Part shown: positions 33,150 to 44,419 of the stretch, one piece after another
Layout: each line of letters begins with the position of its first letter
How positions within the stretch are numbered: the stretch's first letter is position 1
DNA from: Odontocerum albicorne
Taxonomy: Eukaryota > Arthropoda > Insecta > Trichoptera > Odontoceridae
DNA: 64,000 nt
Assembly (NCBI GenBank): GCA_949825065.1
Contig: OX463848.1
Location: 24,336,986 to 24,400,985 of the forward strand
Direction: 5' to 3'
Translations under genes and position numbers: made by a program
The notes under the pieces: generated by a model
The model's database searches: none
Seen by the model: only the letters and a program-made list of their open reading frames with translations
Told to the model about the DNA's origin: nothing

Positions 33150-33818
33150 CAGTACTACTCAAACTATGGTTCCTGGACAATTGCTGGTTCTCAAACAGTG
33201 TGCTATTGGGCCGCGACGAAATTTCTCTCAAAATTTCATAATTTTATTTAACTATAAATTTATTTCAAAACGTTTTAAAAAGGTCTCTCAGTAACACGTT
33301 ATTTATTTATTTTCGTTAGACTCAGATTAGACAAATTAACAAAATTTTAGAAATAATTAATAATTTTGTAATTGTATTGTCGTGGCCTGGTTGGCAAGAC
33401 GCTTGTTTCCCAACTTGAAGGTTGCGGATTTGATTCTCGTTGGAACCCAGATTAGGATTCCAGTCTGAACTTCCCTCTAGGCCTCTTTACCATCTTTTTG
33501 GTTGGTTTGAAGAAATTGCTACATGACATGACCACATAAATCTGCCAGATTATACTGTAAACAACAACACAATATCGATTTTATATGACTATTTCTATAG
33601 GATACATATTATAGGCATAACGTTTATTATTTGTATTGTAATTTTATTTTTAATTCTAGTATTTTTTTTACTAATTCAGTATAAAAATTAAAAAATAGTA
33701 CAACTGCGTTCAATTTGTTTTAAATTTATTTTTACTAAATTTTACAAAAAACGCTGGTCCGCGATGGATTGAAATGAAAAAAAATGGTCCATGAACATTG
33801 AAAGTTTGAAAAGCACTG
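33150..33818. mobile_element. hAT-like non-autonomous element with nested SINE
   Basis: The left end CAGTACTACTCAAACTATGG and right end (reverse complement) CAGTGCTTTTCAAACTTTCA are a degraded hAT-type TIR pair. GCTGGTCCGCGATGG near the right and GGGCCGCGACG near the left support a symmetrical interior. No 8-bp duplication survives. A SINE sits inside at 33380-33575. Confidence 0.5.
33380..33575 (+). mobile_element. SINE family A inside a hAT-like element
   Basis: TCGTGGCCTGGTTGGCAAGA and GGTTGCGGATTTGATTCTCG form the tRNA-like head. TGGTTGGTTTGAAGAAATTG and GCCAGATTATACTGTAAACA form the tail. Confidence 0.78.
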
Positions 33819-34320
33819 GAAAAGGAAACCAATACAAGTGAAAAAAAATTGAACTGGAAATCAATTAGAACTATTACGTAATTATTTACTGTAGAAATAT
33901 AAGAAAAAAATTGTCGAAACGAATTTTTAAGACTTGCAACCTTATTCCACCTACCGGCTTATACATAAATCAATACTATTTTTTTTTATGAAAGGATCGC
34001 AATTCTTTTTGTATATGGTATGCTGTTACTGGCATTAGGTGTCGCCTCGTTCTCACTTTCAAGTTAGACAATGAGTGATATTCAAAAGATGGAGTCCAGA
34101 TTTTATGTGGGATTATCTCTTCACAGAGCCTAGTTTAAACTTAAAAAAAATAATTACAATATTTTCCAACTTCTTATATTCATCGTTGCACCACTCGATT
34201 ACCTTCTCGTCGAGTGCCATTCAGATCCCTGTACACATTGAAAACATTTCAGCAATGATGCTGAAAACTTTCGAAACAAGTTTTTTCTTTTGTAGAAAAA
34301 TTCTACACAAAAAACTGTAT

Positions 34321-34493
34321 TCGTAGTCTAGTGGGAAAATGCGTGTTTTTCTACCCGGGGATTTGATGGTCTCTGTTTAGTTTTCACTTCAGGCCTCTTC
34401 AGAATATTTTCGGTTGGTTGGAAGATATTAGCACACGGCAATAAACACACCAGGTTGAACTATCTGCAATGAAAGTGTAATATAATATAATAA
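34321..34493 (+). mobile_element. SINE family A
   Basis: TCGTAGTCTAGTGGGAAAAT, a weak B box (GGGGATTTGATGGTCTC), the TAGTTTTCACTTCAGGCCTC linker, and the tail GGTTGGTTGGAAGATATTAG, then CACCAGGTTGAACTATCTGC are present in family order. Confidence 0.72.
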
Positions 34494-35035
34494 TGTAAAT
34501 TAAAATTAATTTAAAATTGTTGAGTGAATTTGGATATGTCTTATTTAGGAATTCACTCATAAATAATATGAAAACAGAGCTTTAAGCTAAACTAATCTCC
34601 TAATGACAAAAAATCTGACTTTTTTATTTCAAACGTTAATATTTTTATTTATTGTATAATAAATCAAAATGATGCATTTAACTTTTTCTGATAATGTTGT
34701 TACTTGTACTACCCAATACCAGTATTATATAAATTAACACACCTTTTGAATTTCCACTGAAATTAAAATGAAAATGAAGCTTTAAACCTAGAATTGAAAA
34801 ACTTACAGAATTTTCATTGAGATGTCTCTTTCGTGATATGCGCATATTTTATTTGAATCTTCAATAACTTTCAGTTGATTAAATATTTCAAGAGATGGAG
34901 TATGATATATGTTAAGAATATCGAAAAAAAGATTGGGACTAGTATAAATGTTTAAGATAAAAACATTATTAAGCACGATCACCCGTGTTATTTATTACGC
35001 CAATGCCAAAAATGGGAAGTCCTCAGATCTCAGTA

Positions 35036-35931
35036 CAGGCGGCCTTCGACTTTCGCATATTCTACTTTCGCACAATTCGCTATTTCGCACTTTTTTTTTA
35101 ATTCAATTTTTAAAGATTTTTGTCGATGATGCAAAAATTGTTCGTTTCCATGCCGTCGCTCCCACTTTTTTTAGAAGAACTATAATATAATATATGGAAC
35201 GCAATAAACAATATTGGAGACTCGTGGGCTGAAATAAAAGAGTCAACAATGAAACGTTCCTGGAAACAATTATGCCCACAAATGATGAGTGATTTTATAA
35301 ATTCTGAAGAAACTCCGGAAACTATCACAGATGAAATAGTTAGCCTAATGAATGAATTAAACTTGGACGTCAACAACGAAGATGTATTAACATCATCAAC
35401 TCATTAGAGTTGATTGAATCTCACTCAGCACCTTTGTCAAATAAATACTTAATTGAGCAACAAGAGTTACACAATGAAATTGAGGAAATACACAATGAAA
35501 TTGAGGAAGAAGAAGGTGATAAAATTGTCAAGACTTTGACAATAAAAAATATAAATGAAGCTTTCATGCATCTTGACGAATTTGTGACTATCATGGAAGA
35601 ATGTGATCCCAATGGAGAACGTATATCTCAAGTACGTAGGCCGATTGAGAAAGACACATCATGTTATAGAACTCTTGATCAAGAAAAGAAAAAAATGGTG
35701 GTATTCAACTAACTCTTGACAAGTTTATAAAGAAAACACCTGGAAGCACTTAAACACGCCTCGATAAATTTATTATGTATATTGATAAATAAATATTTTT
35801 AATATATTATTGATAAATAAATATTTTAAAATAGAATTTTTGATGGTTTTTTACATCCCTCTACTTTCGAACATTCAACATTCGCACACATTTTCAGGAA
35901 CCAATCATGTGCGAAAGTCGAGGGCCGCCTG
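35036..35931 (+). mobile_element. pogo/Tigger-type element, 896 bp, N-terminal half deleted
   Basis: The ends CAGGCGGCCTTCGACTTTCG and, in reverse complement, CAGGCGGCCCTCGACTTTCG differ at one base, with TA flanks (35034-35035, 35932-35933). It keeps only the part of the gene downstream of the DDE domain. TA duplication and the C-terminal similarity place it with pogo/Tigger. Confidence 0.85.
35207..35753 (+). pseudogene. Tigger-type transposase, C-terminal remnant with PIP-like motif
   Basis: The plus strand reads NIGDSWAEIKESTMKRSWKQ, equivalent to the AWxxIxxxTIxxCWKK helix that follows the DDE domain in Tigger/jerky proteins. After a frameshift it reads IKNINEAFMHLDEFVTIMEE, then CDPNGERISQVRRPIEKDTS. 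A second frameshift leads to IQLTLDKFIKKTPGST and a stop. QLTLDKFI fits the PCNA-interacting pattern QxxLxxF, and the Drosophila pogo transposase is known to bind PCNA through its C-terminus. A repeated EE(I)HNEIEEE segment lies between. The CENP-B HTH and catalytic residues are absent. Two frameshifts disable it. Confidence 0.72.
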
Positions 35932-35934
35932 TAT

Positions 35935-37400
35935 ACTACTTAGATAAAAATCACTACTATTTATGATACTCAGTAAATTTACTTTTCGTCAACTGACTCG
36001 TAACATAATCTAACGTCTAGTAGATCTGTGAAGAGAGAAGACATTTTAGGCCAGTTATTGCACAATCTCACACCGCGCACCGGTTCAAGTACAATTTTAC
36101 AGAGAAGTGGGATGAAATATTTTGGCGCATGACGCACGCATTCGAAAACGTGCAACTAGACTAAGATTATTTTTTCTTAACACTTTCGGAACGAGTAAAA
36201 TTACCGTAATATTTTTTCCTTATTTTAAAATATGCTATTTTTCGTTTTCTAAAAATATTACTCTCCAGTCAATAAAAATGTAAAAATTGGGGATACGGTC
36301 ACTTTATTCCATAAATAAATCAAGGGACAAAAATTTAAACGTCAAATATTTATTACTTTAATTGAGCTTCGAGGACGGTCAAATCACCAATAATTTTTAT
36401 CAAAATTTAATTTTAATTTCTCTTATCAGACATGGCTATTATCTATGTTGACTAGAACTCAAATAAGTTTTGATTATTTGTAATTTACTTTTTTTATTGA
36501 TGGTCACCGGACCGGTATTGACAAAATACGAGTATAAGGAGTGTAACATTAATATTGGATATGATTTTTTAATTATTTGTTCTTTTTTGCCAGCCGGTTG
36601 TTACGTGAATCTTATTTTTAAAATAAAAATATTTTTTATCACTTAGTCAATACATACTCGCAAACGAATTTTTCAAATGATTCAACATTCAAACTCTTTA
36701 ATTTTTTATATATACTCTTTCTTAAAATGTGTATACAATCATTTTTAATTAATTCTAATTACGTTCAACATATATTAAGTATGAGGAAATCAATATATAT
36801 TTAAATTGGAATGGAGATCAATTTTGAGGTTATAATTGCAGCTTTATTACTTGCCATCGGTAATGGGTTTGTTGTTAGGTGGTGTGCTAAGGGGTCGTCA
36901 TTGTTTTCTGATAAATAATATATAATTTAAATATTTTAACCTATCTCTTATGATTAAGAAGATCCTTAAATGTAATATAACGATTAACTTATGACATGTA
37001 TTACCAAAAATATCCAATCCATCAAACGTATATTGAAAACAGTTCCGTTGGTTGCACCCGTATTTCATTGTTAAATTTCATCTTAAACATGATTAAAATA
37101 AGGTTTAATGGTATTGACCCTTAGCCCTCAGTTGTCGGCGCACAGGTGACATGTATACTTTAGCTCAGTTGTCGGTTGACCGATGATGCATTTACTCTTT
37201 CTCTAATTATCATTTTTTGCACGTAACGAATGCGCTTACTGAGAGTTCATAATTTTTTTTTAGTTCATTATTATTTTAAACATTATAAAATCAAATAATT
37301 CCTGCCGCAAATACATAAGAGGGTAGGTAATAAATAATTGGAGTGGTGAGGGTTAAGTTTATGCACCCCGCGAAGTTGAACTATTTAACGAGTAGATAGT
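35935..37400. other. AT-rich stretch without recognisable features
   Basis: Local GC rises around 37130-37210 (CCTTAGCCCTCAGTTGTCGG, with a second CAGTTGTCGG 30 bases later), which could be a degraded element end. No exon or TIR pair can be supported. Confidence 0.35.
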
Positions 37401-37404
37401 CAAC

Positions 37405-37585
37405 CGTCGACCCCGCTATGGTGAGAGAGGGTGCGCTTGAAGAGGTTGAAACTTTCACATACCTGGGCAGAATTTTTATCAACAAAAATGAGGTGGGCAT
37501 GGTCATTCAAATAGGTGGGTATAGTCAGCACTTTAAAAATGGTAAAAACTTGAAAGCCCTGTCCCGGAATGGTAAAGTGAGAATA
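37405..37585 (+). mobile_element. RTE-like LINE, reverse-transcriptase tail fragment
   Basis: The plus strand reads AMVREGALEEVETFTYLGRI, then FINKNE. This is the VxxFxYLGS motif near the end of the RT domain in RTE/Jockey-type LINEs. It stops at the mariner inserted at 37591. Confidence 0.65.
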
Positions 37586-37590
37586 TATTA

Positions 37591-38889
37591 ACATCGATCA
37601 ATAAGTCCCGGGACAAATTACTAAAACAACATTTGTTTGCCAAAATTCTTCTTTATTCGTCAACATAGTCTCTTTCAAGAGCGATACATTAATTCCAAAG
37701 CTTTCCTATTGTAACTTTTCTATTCCAGTCGTGTAGAACGATTTATCTTTGGTTTCAAAATAGGCGTTAGTTTCGGCAATCGCTTCTTCATTGGAGCCAA
37801 ATCTCTTTCCCTGGAGCATCTTTTTGAGGTATGCCAACAACCAATTGTCGCTGAGGGGCAAATCTGAAGAATACGGTGGCTGCGGAAGCAGTTCAAAGTT
37901 CAACTCATGCAATTTGGCCATCGTTACCATCGACTTGTGACACGGTGCATTGTCCTGATGAAAGAGAACTTTTTTCTTCTTCATATGGGGCCGTTTTTTT
38001 GCAATTTCTGCCTTCAAACGCTCCAATAACGCAATGTAATATTCGCTATTGATGCTTTTTTCCTTTTCAAGGTGATCGATGAATATTATACCGTGCGCAT
38101 CCCAAAATACGGAGGCTATAACCTTCCCGGCCGACTGTTGAGTTTTTGGTCGCTTCGGATGACTTTCACCGGCTGCTCTCCACTCAGCTGACTGCCGATT
38201 TGATTCCGGAGTATAGTGGTGGATCCAAGTTTCATCCATTGTCACATTCACAGTCACAACAACTCCTGTTTATTTCGCGTAAACAGTGCCAAACAGCGCT
38301 CTGAATCATCGATGCGTTGTTGTTTCTGTTCCATTGTGAGCAAACGCGGCACCCATTTCGAAAAAAGCTTTTTCATGACCAAATGTTCATGAAAAATAGT
38401 GTAAACACTACCAAATGATATCGTCAGGATATCAGCTATCTCACGCAACTTTATTTTGCGATTTTCCATTGCGATTTTGAGTTTTTTTTAATGTTTTCTG
38501 GTGTAACAGCCTCATTTTGGACGACCAGAGCGTTCAGCATCATTTGGGTCTGTACGACCGCGTTTGAAATCAGCATACCACCGACAAATGGTGTTTTTCG
38601 ACGGAGCAAAGCTCGGATAACACTTTTTAAGCCATCGCTGAGTTTGAACGGTATTTTTCCCATTAAAAGACAATGTTTTTATCAACACACGAACTTCGAT
38701 TTTTTTCCATCGTTTGGAAAATAGCAAAAGTAGCGTCACTAAGACCACTGTAACTCAATGACATAATGTCGTAATGTCATGAAAGTTTGACACGTAACTT
38801 CTAAAAGTAGGTACTAACTGAGAATGGTATGGATTTGTTATTAGAGGCGCCATCTGTTGGTTAGTCCCGGGAATTTTTTATTGATACGT
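37591..38889 (-). mobile_element. Mariner (irritans-like), 1,299 bp with TA duplication
   Basis: The left end ACATCGATCAATAAGTCCCG and the right end in reverse complement ACGTATCAATAAAAAATTCC share ATCAATAA and CCCGGGAC; the right end has an extra 4-5 bases. TA at 37589-37590 and 38890-38891 marks the insertion. It sits at the end of a LINE fragment. The minus strand carries a whole-length transposase gene with frameshifts. Confidence 0.88.
37653..38748 (-). pseudogene. Mariner transposase, irritans-like, frameshifted
   Basis: Order on the minus strand: VLIKTLSFNGKNTVQTQRWL and ICRWYADFKRGRTDPNDAER (first HTH, linker), then after a frameshift AVTPENIKKN, MENRKIKLREIADILTISFG (second HTH) and FSKWVPRLLTMEQK. 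After another frameshift VTMDETWIHHYTPESNRQSA (first Asp), KKVLFHQDNAPCHKSM (second Asp) and PPYSSDLPLSDNWLLAYLKK (third Asp) follow, keeping DD34D. The third block departs from the usual SPDLAPSDYWLF at several places. The end is shifted again: GIEKLQ then stop, with CIALERDYVDE readable in the next frame before TAA at 37653-37655. The QxDNAPxH and LGGKRF-like features resemble the irritans subfamily. At least three frameshifts disable it. Confidence 0.85.
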
Positions 38890-38894
38890 TATAC

Positions 38895-39380
38895 GAGTAT
38901 AACTCGATCATGTTACTCGTAGTAACATAACATACAGGTCCGAAACGAAATACTCAAAGACCAACCAAAGCTACTGAGCTTTGAAAACCGAATACTACGA
39001 AATATTGTAAGTTTTTAAAACGTGATGTCACACAAGATTATTGCGATAAATTTTTACTTCATTTTCCGATTTCGATCAGGTCATTTTTGAAATCATGCGG
39101 AAAGCACAATTTTTTTAAAATGTTTAGGTACTCGTGACAATCAACAGAAAATAAAGTTAAAAAGTTAAGAATGTGAAAAATTTAGAGTTCTGAAGCCTTT
39201 GTTAATGTGAGATAATCGAATTACCTACCAATCTAAGGTCCTAAATTAACTCAGAAAATGGGTAAGTCCATAAAAATAGTAAATAGTAATTTTCATTTCA
39301 ACATTTTGAAATAAAAATTTCCGTTAAATTCTTAATTGATTTCGTATTTATATTGCAAAACTCAATTTTAAACATAATGA
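38895..39380. other. Unassigned AT-rich stretch
   Basis: No exon, TIR pair or SINE is seen. A short TACGAGTATAACTCG motif near 38893 abuts the mariner target site. Confidence 0.35.
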
Positions 39381-39381
39381 C

Positions 39382-39526
39382 TTAACACTTAAATGTGAAA
39401 TTGACAGATCTGTTTCGCTTTACAAAAGCATTGTCAAACGGTTTGACAATGTTTTCGTAAAGCGAAATAGGCCTCTCACTTTAATTTAAGTTTATTGTGC
39501 ATATTTTGTCGACATTTAAGTGTTAA
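39382..39526. mobile_element. TTAA-flanked palindromic MITE, 145 bp
   Basis: It begins TTAACACTTAAATGT and ends ACATTTAAGTGTTAA, a perfect 15-bp inverted pair including TTAA. The centre is a second near-perfect inverted repeat: TTTCGCTTTAC, then AAAAGCATTGTCAAAC, pairs with GTTTGACAATGTTTTCGTAA and AGCGAAA. It is a piggyBac-type MITE with no coding capacity. Confidence 0.82.
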
Positions 39527-39529
39527 ATC

Positions 39530-40690
39530 ATTCTGTTTATTGTTACTTCATTAATATATTTGCTAGCACATTATAACTTGTAATTCTTGGAATATACTAT
39601 GAGGAAAATAATGAATAACTATAAATATTCTAGCTATAAATGACAGTCAAATGATCGTCGAAATTTATTTTTACATTTCTTAAACACTTTAATTTAATTT
39701 CATCTGAGGGATTTATGGTATTGCTTTTAATTAGTGTCTTACAACAAATCAGATTTTTAATTATTATTCGTAACTATAACCGCGTCTTTAACTGTATGGA
39801 AAAAAACGAACAAATTAAAATAAAAGATAAACCTCAAGGATAACATCTATATGGGGAATATTTTGATATAAATAATATTTCTTTACTTTTTTCTTAAATG
39901 TGAATGAAGGGTCTGATTGAGCCATCAAGTTCGTTCGAATGTCGAGAAGAGCAAACCGCGAAAGATAACGTGTAGAATGACGTGTGATGTGTTGTTACAC
40001 AAAGGAAGATATTGAGGAAAACTCATATTGTTCAGCACTCCAAAGATAGTTGACATAACGTGGAGATTTAGTTCGCTGAAATCAACTTTGAGAACACATT
40101 TGTTAATATCGGTCTACTTAACTAGATAAAAATAAAACAATTTTACGGTTCTAAGAAAACGTGCAGTATAACAAAATAATTACATCTTGGGATTAGAATT
40201 GTCACATGATAATAAATATATAAAGCGCATTCTCACGATTCAACACATAGTTAACATGCACCGCGTCTTGTTTTACTTCAGTGTATTAAAACGTTTCCTG
40301 CATTTAACAAATGTAGTTTTTTTTTCAAATATTGTTGCCTTTTAAAGGTTGAAGTTTAAAATTAGCTGTCAGTACGTGCTACCACAACTTCAACCTCCAG
40401 TACTGGAAATTCCGCAAGGATTTTGGTTCAGTCGTGTAGCTATACTCGAGATTGCTAATGTCATTTTGTTTATTCTCTTTTTACTCAGTTGATTGATTCA
40501 ATATTAAATGCTTCACTGACTTTGACCAAAACAATACCGAAAAAAACAATGGGTCAAATGACTGGTGGGTAATTGACATGACTTCGTTTTGGGTACAGAA
40601 TAAAACAGATGCCACTTTGCCTTCCAATTTATTTTTAAATAATTTATTTATCTACATAATAAGAATACACAATACAGAAAAACCACTCTT
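39530..40690. other. AT-rich stretch without recognisable features
   Basis: Moderately less AT-rich sequence occurs around 40370-40440 (CCACAACTTCAACCTCCAGT) but there is no open frame longer than expected by chance and no bounded element. Confidence 0.35.
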
Positions 40691-40696
40691 AAATTA

Positions 40697-41135
40697 CAGT
40701 ACACTTTCGATTATCCGGGGCGGCAAAACCAGGATAATCTCAGAAAAAAAAAAAGAAAATATAAAACAAAACTAGAGTGCATAGCTATCTGGCACGAAAG
40801 TTCAAAAGTGAGGACCTAAAATAAGGACATAAAGAAAAAAAAAAGGTATTGTTAATAATAAATCAGCTGCTACGCACGTATAAGTTGTTTGATGTGATGC
40901 GCTCGCCCGGTTGCATCAAAAGTAAATACTGAATTAAAGCGCGCCGAAATTTCCGGTCGATGGCGCATTTGCGATTTCACCAGTTTTATTTTTTGTTGCA
41001 CGTTATCAGTTTCGCCTGTTAAATTATCTGCTGCGTACTACGTAGTCGATTGGATTTTTTTTTACATTTCAAATAATATTTCGATAATTTTTATATTCCG
41101 GTTAAACACGGCTCCGGATAATTGAGAGCCCATTG
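40697..41135. mobile_element. pogo/Tigger-type MITE, 439 bp
   Basis: The left end CAGTACACTTTCGATTATCC and the right end in reverse complement CAATGGGCTCTCAATTATCC share ATTATCCGG and a similar layout, with TA on both sides (40695-40696, 41136-41137). An ATTATCCGG-type terminus is common in Tigger-like elements. The interior (CGCGCCGAAATTTCCGGTCG) is less AT-rich than the flanks and resembles a transposon leader. No transposase is present. Confidence 0.65.
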
Positions 41136-41791
41136 TAAATGGATCCGGGTTTGTTGCCCGTCATTTGTCATTACGTAAATCCAACACGAAGTGGTCCGTC
41201 GAACAAAGAAGTGTATAGAGCAATAATGAAAATTAGGGTTGTAGTCGTAAATATTTTTCAGAGGTTATTTTGACACACGAATATTTATTTGATTATCAGC
41301 CACAATAATTTCAAAATACATATTCAGTTTTCTTTCCTATACCTTAAGTCTGATAATTATCAGGTAAAGAATTAACGTTGCGAAATTAAAGTTTATCGTG
41401 ATAGAAAAGTATGAAAGGAAAAGTAAATGCGATATATAGGTGAGTAATGAAAGATTAGAGCAAGTTGAAGAATTCTGCTATTTAATTCAAACCATCACGG
41501 CGATAACTCCGAAAAACATTGTGTATCATGTTTTTAAAATAACGTTGCGCTTATTCAAGGGTATCCACAACTAAACAGAATACAAGTTCATTGAATTTTT
41601 TGACGACAACTTTATTTCTTGTTTTTCAGTAGAAGGAAACAAATTGTCATATCATTACGCTTTTCCCCAATGGACCAGAAATTTTTAGTACTGTGAGAAG
41701 GTTATTTTGCGGTTTAAATAGACGCCGTTAATATTTTTGATTTTTTGGTAAACAAAAAGTTCAAGTGTTATTTGCCATTCCAGTACGAGTA

Positions 41792-42617
41792 GTTCCACCT
41801 TATCCGCGATGGATCCGTTCAAAAACTTCCAGTGGATGTCTAAAGCCGCGGATAGCACCAAATTCTATATACTACCTTTTTCCCTATACATACCAAGGAT
41901 AATGTAAAATTTATAAGGCACAGTAAGATATTGACACACGAATTTTTTTTTTAATAATTTACGGTCTTGGACATCCTGAGCCTTGTCTAATCACATGCTT
42001 GTATTATATGTATAGAAGGTAGTATACATGGACGTACTCCTTTCGGATATTTTTTTTGTTAATGTATGTTACTTTTTGTAACATATTGATTTATATTCAT
42101 GTGCACTTAAAGTTCTTATTTGATTTTTATTACTGCAATTATTTTGAATGGTCGATAAATACCTTACATCGTATTGAACAAATAATAAAAGTTAAGTGAA
42201 TATGGTCTCTTTCTGTCAAAATATCTTCTAGTATTCTACTCACCCTTCGTGTTCTTGTGATGATATGATAGACGACCTTCGTAGTCTAGTTGTTAAGACG
42301 ACTGTCATCTAGCCTGGGGGTTACATGTGTGATTCCTATTAAAATTCAATTTATTTAAAAAATAGTTCTAGTTTGGTTTTTACTTAAGGTCTCTCTAATA
42401 TCTTTCTGATTATTTAGAAGAGTTTGCCACATTGCAATCAACTCCCAGGTTGTACTGTATACAATGAAAGTGTAATATAATACACTATATAAAGTGAGGG
42501 GAATGACGTAAGCATTGTGTAGTGTAAAGTTATTAGTCACGTTCTATTGCGTAAGGTTATTATTGACGTTCTATATTTTCAAACCGCGGATATCTGAAAC
42601 CGCGAATAAGAGTGGAC
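41792..42617. mobile_element. pogo/Tigger-type non-autonomous element with nested SINE
   Basis: The left end GTTCCACCTTATCCGCGATG and the right end in reverse complement GTCCACTCTTATTCGCGGTT are a diverged TIR pair with TA flanks. A second internal match (AAGCCGCGGATAG on the left, CCGCGGATATCTGAAACC on the right) supports it. A family A SINE lies inside. No coding sequence remains. Confidence 0.55.
42273..42485 (+). mobile_element. SINE family A, nearly full-length
   Basis: GACCTTCGTAGTCTAGTTGT and GGGGTTACATGTGTGATTCC form the head, TAGTTTGGTTTTTACTTAAG the linker, and CCCAGGTTGTACTGTATACA with AATGAAAGTGTAATATAATA the tail. It is inserted in a pogo-type element. Confidence 0.82.
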
Positions 42618-42886
42618 TAATATTTTTAATATAACATTTTTTTGTTGATCTATTAACCTCTTTAACTATCGTAGTTAATTTGATTAATATTGAATGAGTC
42701 ATTAAGACCTGATTTATTAGTTATTGTAGTGAAAAAATACTAAGTTATATTTGCTGTGGTTTGTATTGGTAATATTATTTGGAAATAATTCATATTTTTA
42801 ACGAGTCATATACATTATGTGAGTTTCGGTTTTTTTGAACATCCCATTTCTTAATAAAGTACCTACTTCATTTGGATAGTGAAAAG

Positions 42887-42995
42887 TCCTTCGTGGCTTG
42901 GTTAGTAAGATACCTTCTTAATGTCTTCCATCCTGGAGGTAGAGGACTCCACTGCCGTTGGTATTTAATTTTTTTATAAAAAGGATCTTGTCAAG
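42887..42995 (+). mobile_element. SINE family A head
   Basis: CCTTCGTGGCTTGGTTAGTA (A box) and a degraded B box (GGTAGAGGACTCCACTGCCG) lead to a TTTTTTTATAAAAAGGATCT linker. The tail is lost. Confidence 0.6.
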
Positions 42996-43034
42996 TTTTA
43001 AATATATGCTTGTAAAAAAAGCGTTGAACCAGAT

Positions 43035-43115
43035 TAGGGCCATTTTTTCCGGGCACCATCGAGAATCGAACCTGAAACTCTCGGATGGAAGTCAACACCT
43101 TACCAACAAACCCAT
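43035..43115 (-). mobile_element. SINE family A head, reverse orientation
   Basis: On the minus strand GGGTTTGTTGGTAAGGTGTT (A box) and CAGGTTCGATTCTCGATGGT (B box) are in tRNA-like spacing. It lies only about 40 bases from the preceding forward copy. Confidence 0.6.
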
Positions 43116-43231
43116 GAATGTCATCGTGTATACTCGTACAAGGTATTACAATACAATTATATTATGATAGTATAATGCAGAGTTGACAATTTCAAGTCGT
43201 ATCTTTATCTTTACATCATATCTTAATGGTC

Positions 43232-43325
43232 TGATAACCCTTGTGGCTTATTTGATAAGACGTTTATCATTCATCAAGGGGTTTCGGGATCGATTCCCGA
43301 CGCACCTGAAAACAAATTACAACTG
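43232..43325 (+). mobile_element. SINE family A head
   Basis: ACCCTTGTGGCTTATTTGAT then AAGACGTTTATC and GGTTTCGGGATCGATTCCCG form the tRNA-like head, followed by CTGAAAACAAATTACAACTG. The family tail is not seen. Confidence 0.6.
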
Positions 43326-43610
43326 GTCTCAGTCTAGTAAAATAGTTTGCATGGAACCAATACGCACACGCGCTAAACTTGTGTAATGTTGTTATTTATT
43401 CACATACGGGGTATCATTTCCAAAACTTGCGATGACGAAACGCGAGTTCCGTACCTACTCCAGTTGTTCTAAGCCCATAGGATCGATTAATGGCGCTGAA
43501 TAAAATTTTGTCTCCCGACCAGGGTACCAAACAAAATTAAAAGGCTTGCTTTATGTAAAGTATGTACCACCACGTTCTTATTTCATCTACAATTACATTT
43601 TTTCCAGCTA

Positions 43611-43798
43611 TTAAGGGCTTTTATACACGAATATATATTTCGAAATCCTGAGTTTTGATCTACTAAAATATAATTTTATTTTAATGGGGTTTATTTCACA
43701 CGATATCCTAATATTTCATCCCCGTAGGCAAGCCTTCCTGCCTTAAATAACGGTTTTTTTGTTGAAGGGTATCACACGGATAAAAACGGCCCGGTTAA
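43611..43798. mobile_element. TTAA-flanked MITE, 188 bp (probable)
   Basis: It begins TTAAGGGCTTTTATACACGA and ends, in reverse complement, TTAACCGGGCCGTTTTTATC then CGTGTGATA. The GGGC, TTTTAT and ACACG/CGTGT blocks correspond. Internal TTTCACACGATATCC repeats part of the terminus. It is likely a piggyBac-type MITE with diverged ends. Confidence 0.5.
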
Positions 43799-44419
43799 AG
43801 CAAGGTGGCGTCTCTGTTGCTGCGCGATAAACTGACAATACGTTACCAAGGAAAACATGAAATCCCTTTATTGTTTAATGATTCATTTTATAAAGATTTT
43901 TCAATTATTAATCTAAAGAAGATTGATATATTTTAATTCTTAATAAATTATGTTTCAAAATAATAGCGTTAATATGAATTATTGTCACCTAAGAGCTCAC
44001 GTCTTAGATTAAGACAGATTACAATTTGGTATAATAGCAGCTCATAAAGTAATTAAGTAATATGAGAACATAAAAAGTGAAATAAAAAAATCAACTTTCA
44101 TAGCAAAAAGCCGTAAGACTGTAAAAAGCAAATAAACGATGATAAGTTAAGTCAAGTATGGGGCAATGCAGATAATACAAAGATTTTGTCAAAGGTTTCG
44201 CTTCGCTTTAATTGTGGAACTCCATATTAGAATATACATAAAATGCACTACGCCGTGTTCCTTGCGGGGCTGGCAGAGAGAATAGCTCTCCAAACTTCTG
44301 GGTCTATACACACAACATTCACCTCCTCCACATTCATATATCTCATCATGCACAATCTTCTATTCGTACTACTCACTTTACCTTCTTTTCTTTCAAAATC
44401 TGGTCTAACCACGTTTCCC

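Noticed and set aside
38491..38724. 77-codon plus-strand frame
   Set aside because: It is the antisense shadow of the mariner transposase at 37653-38748.
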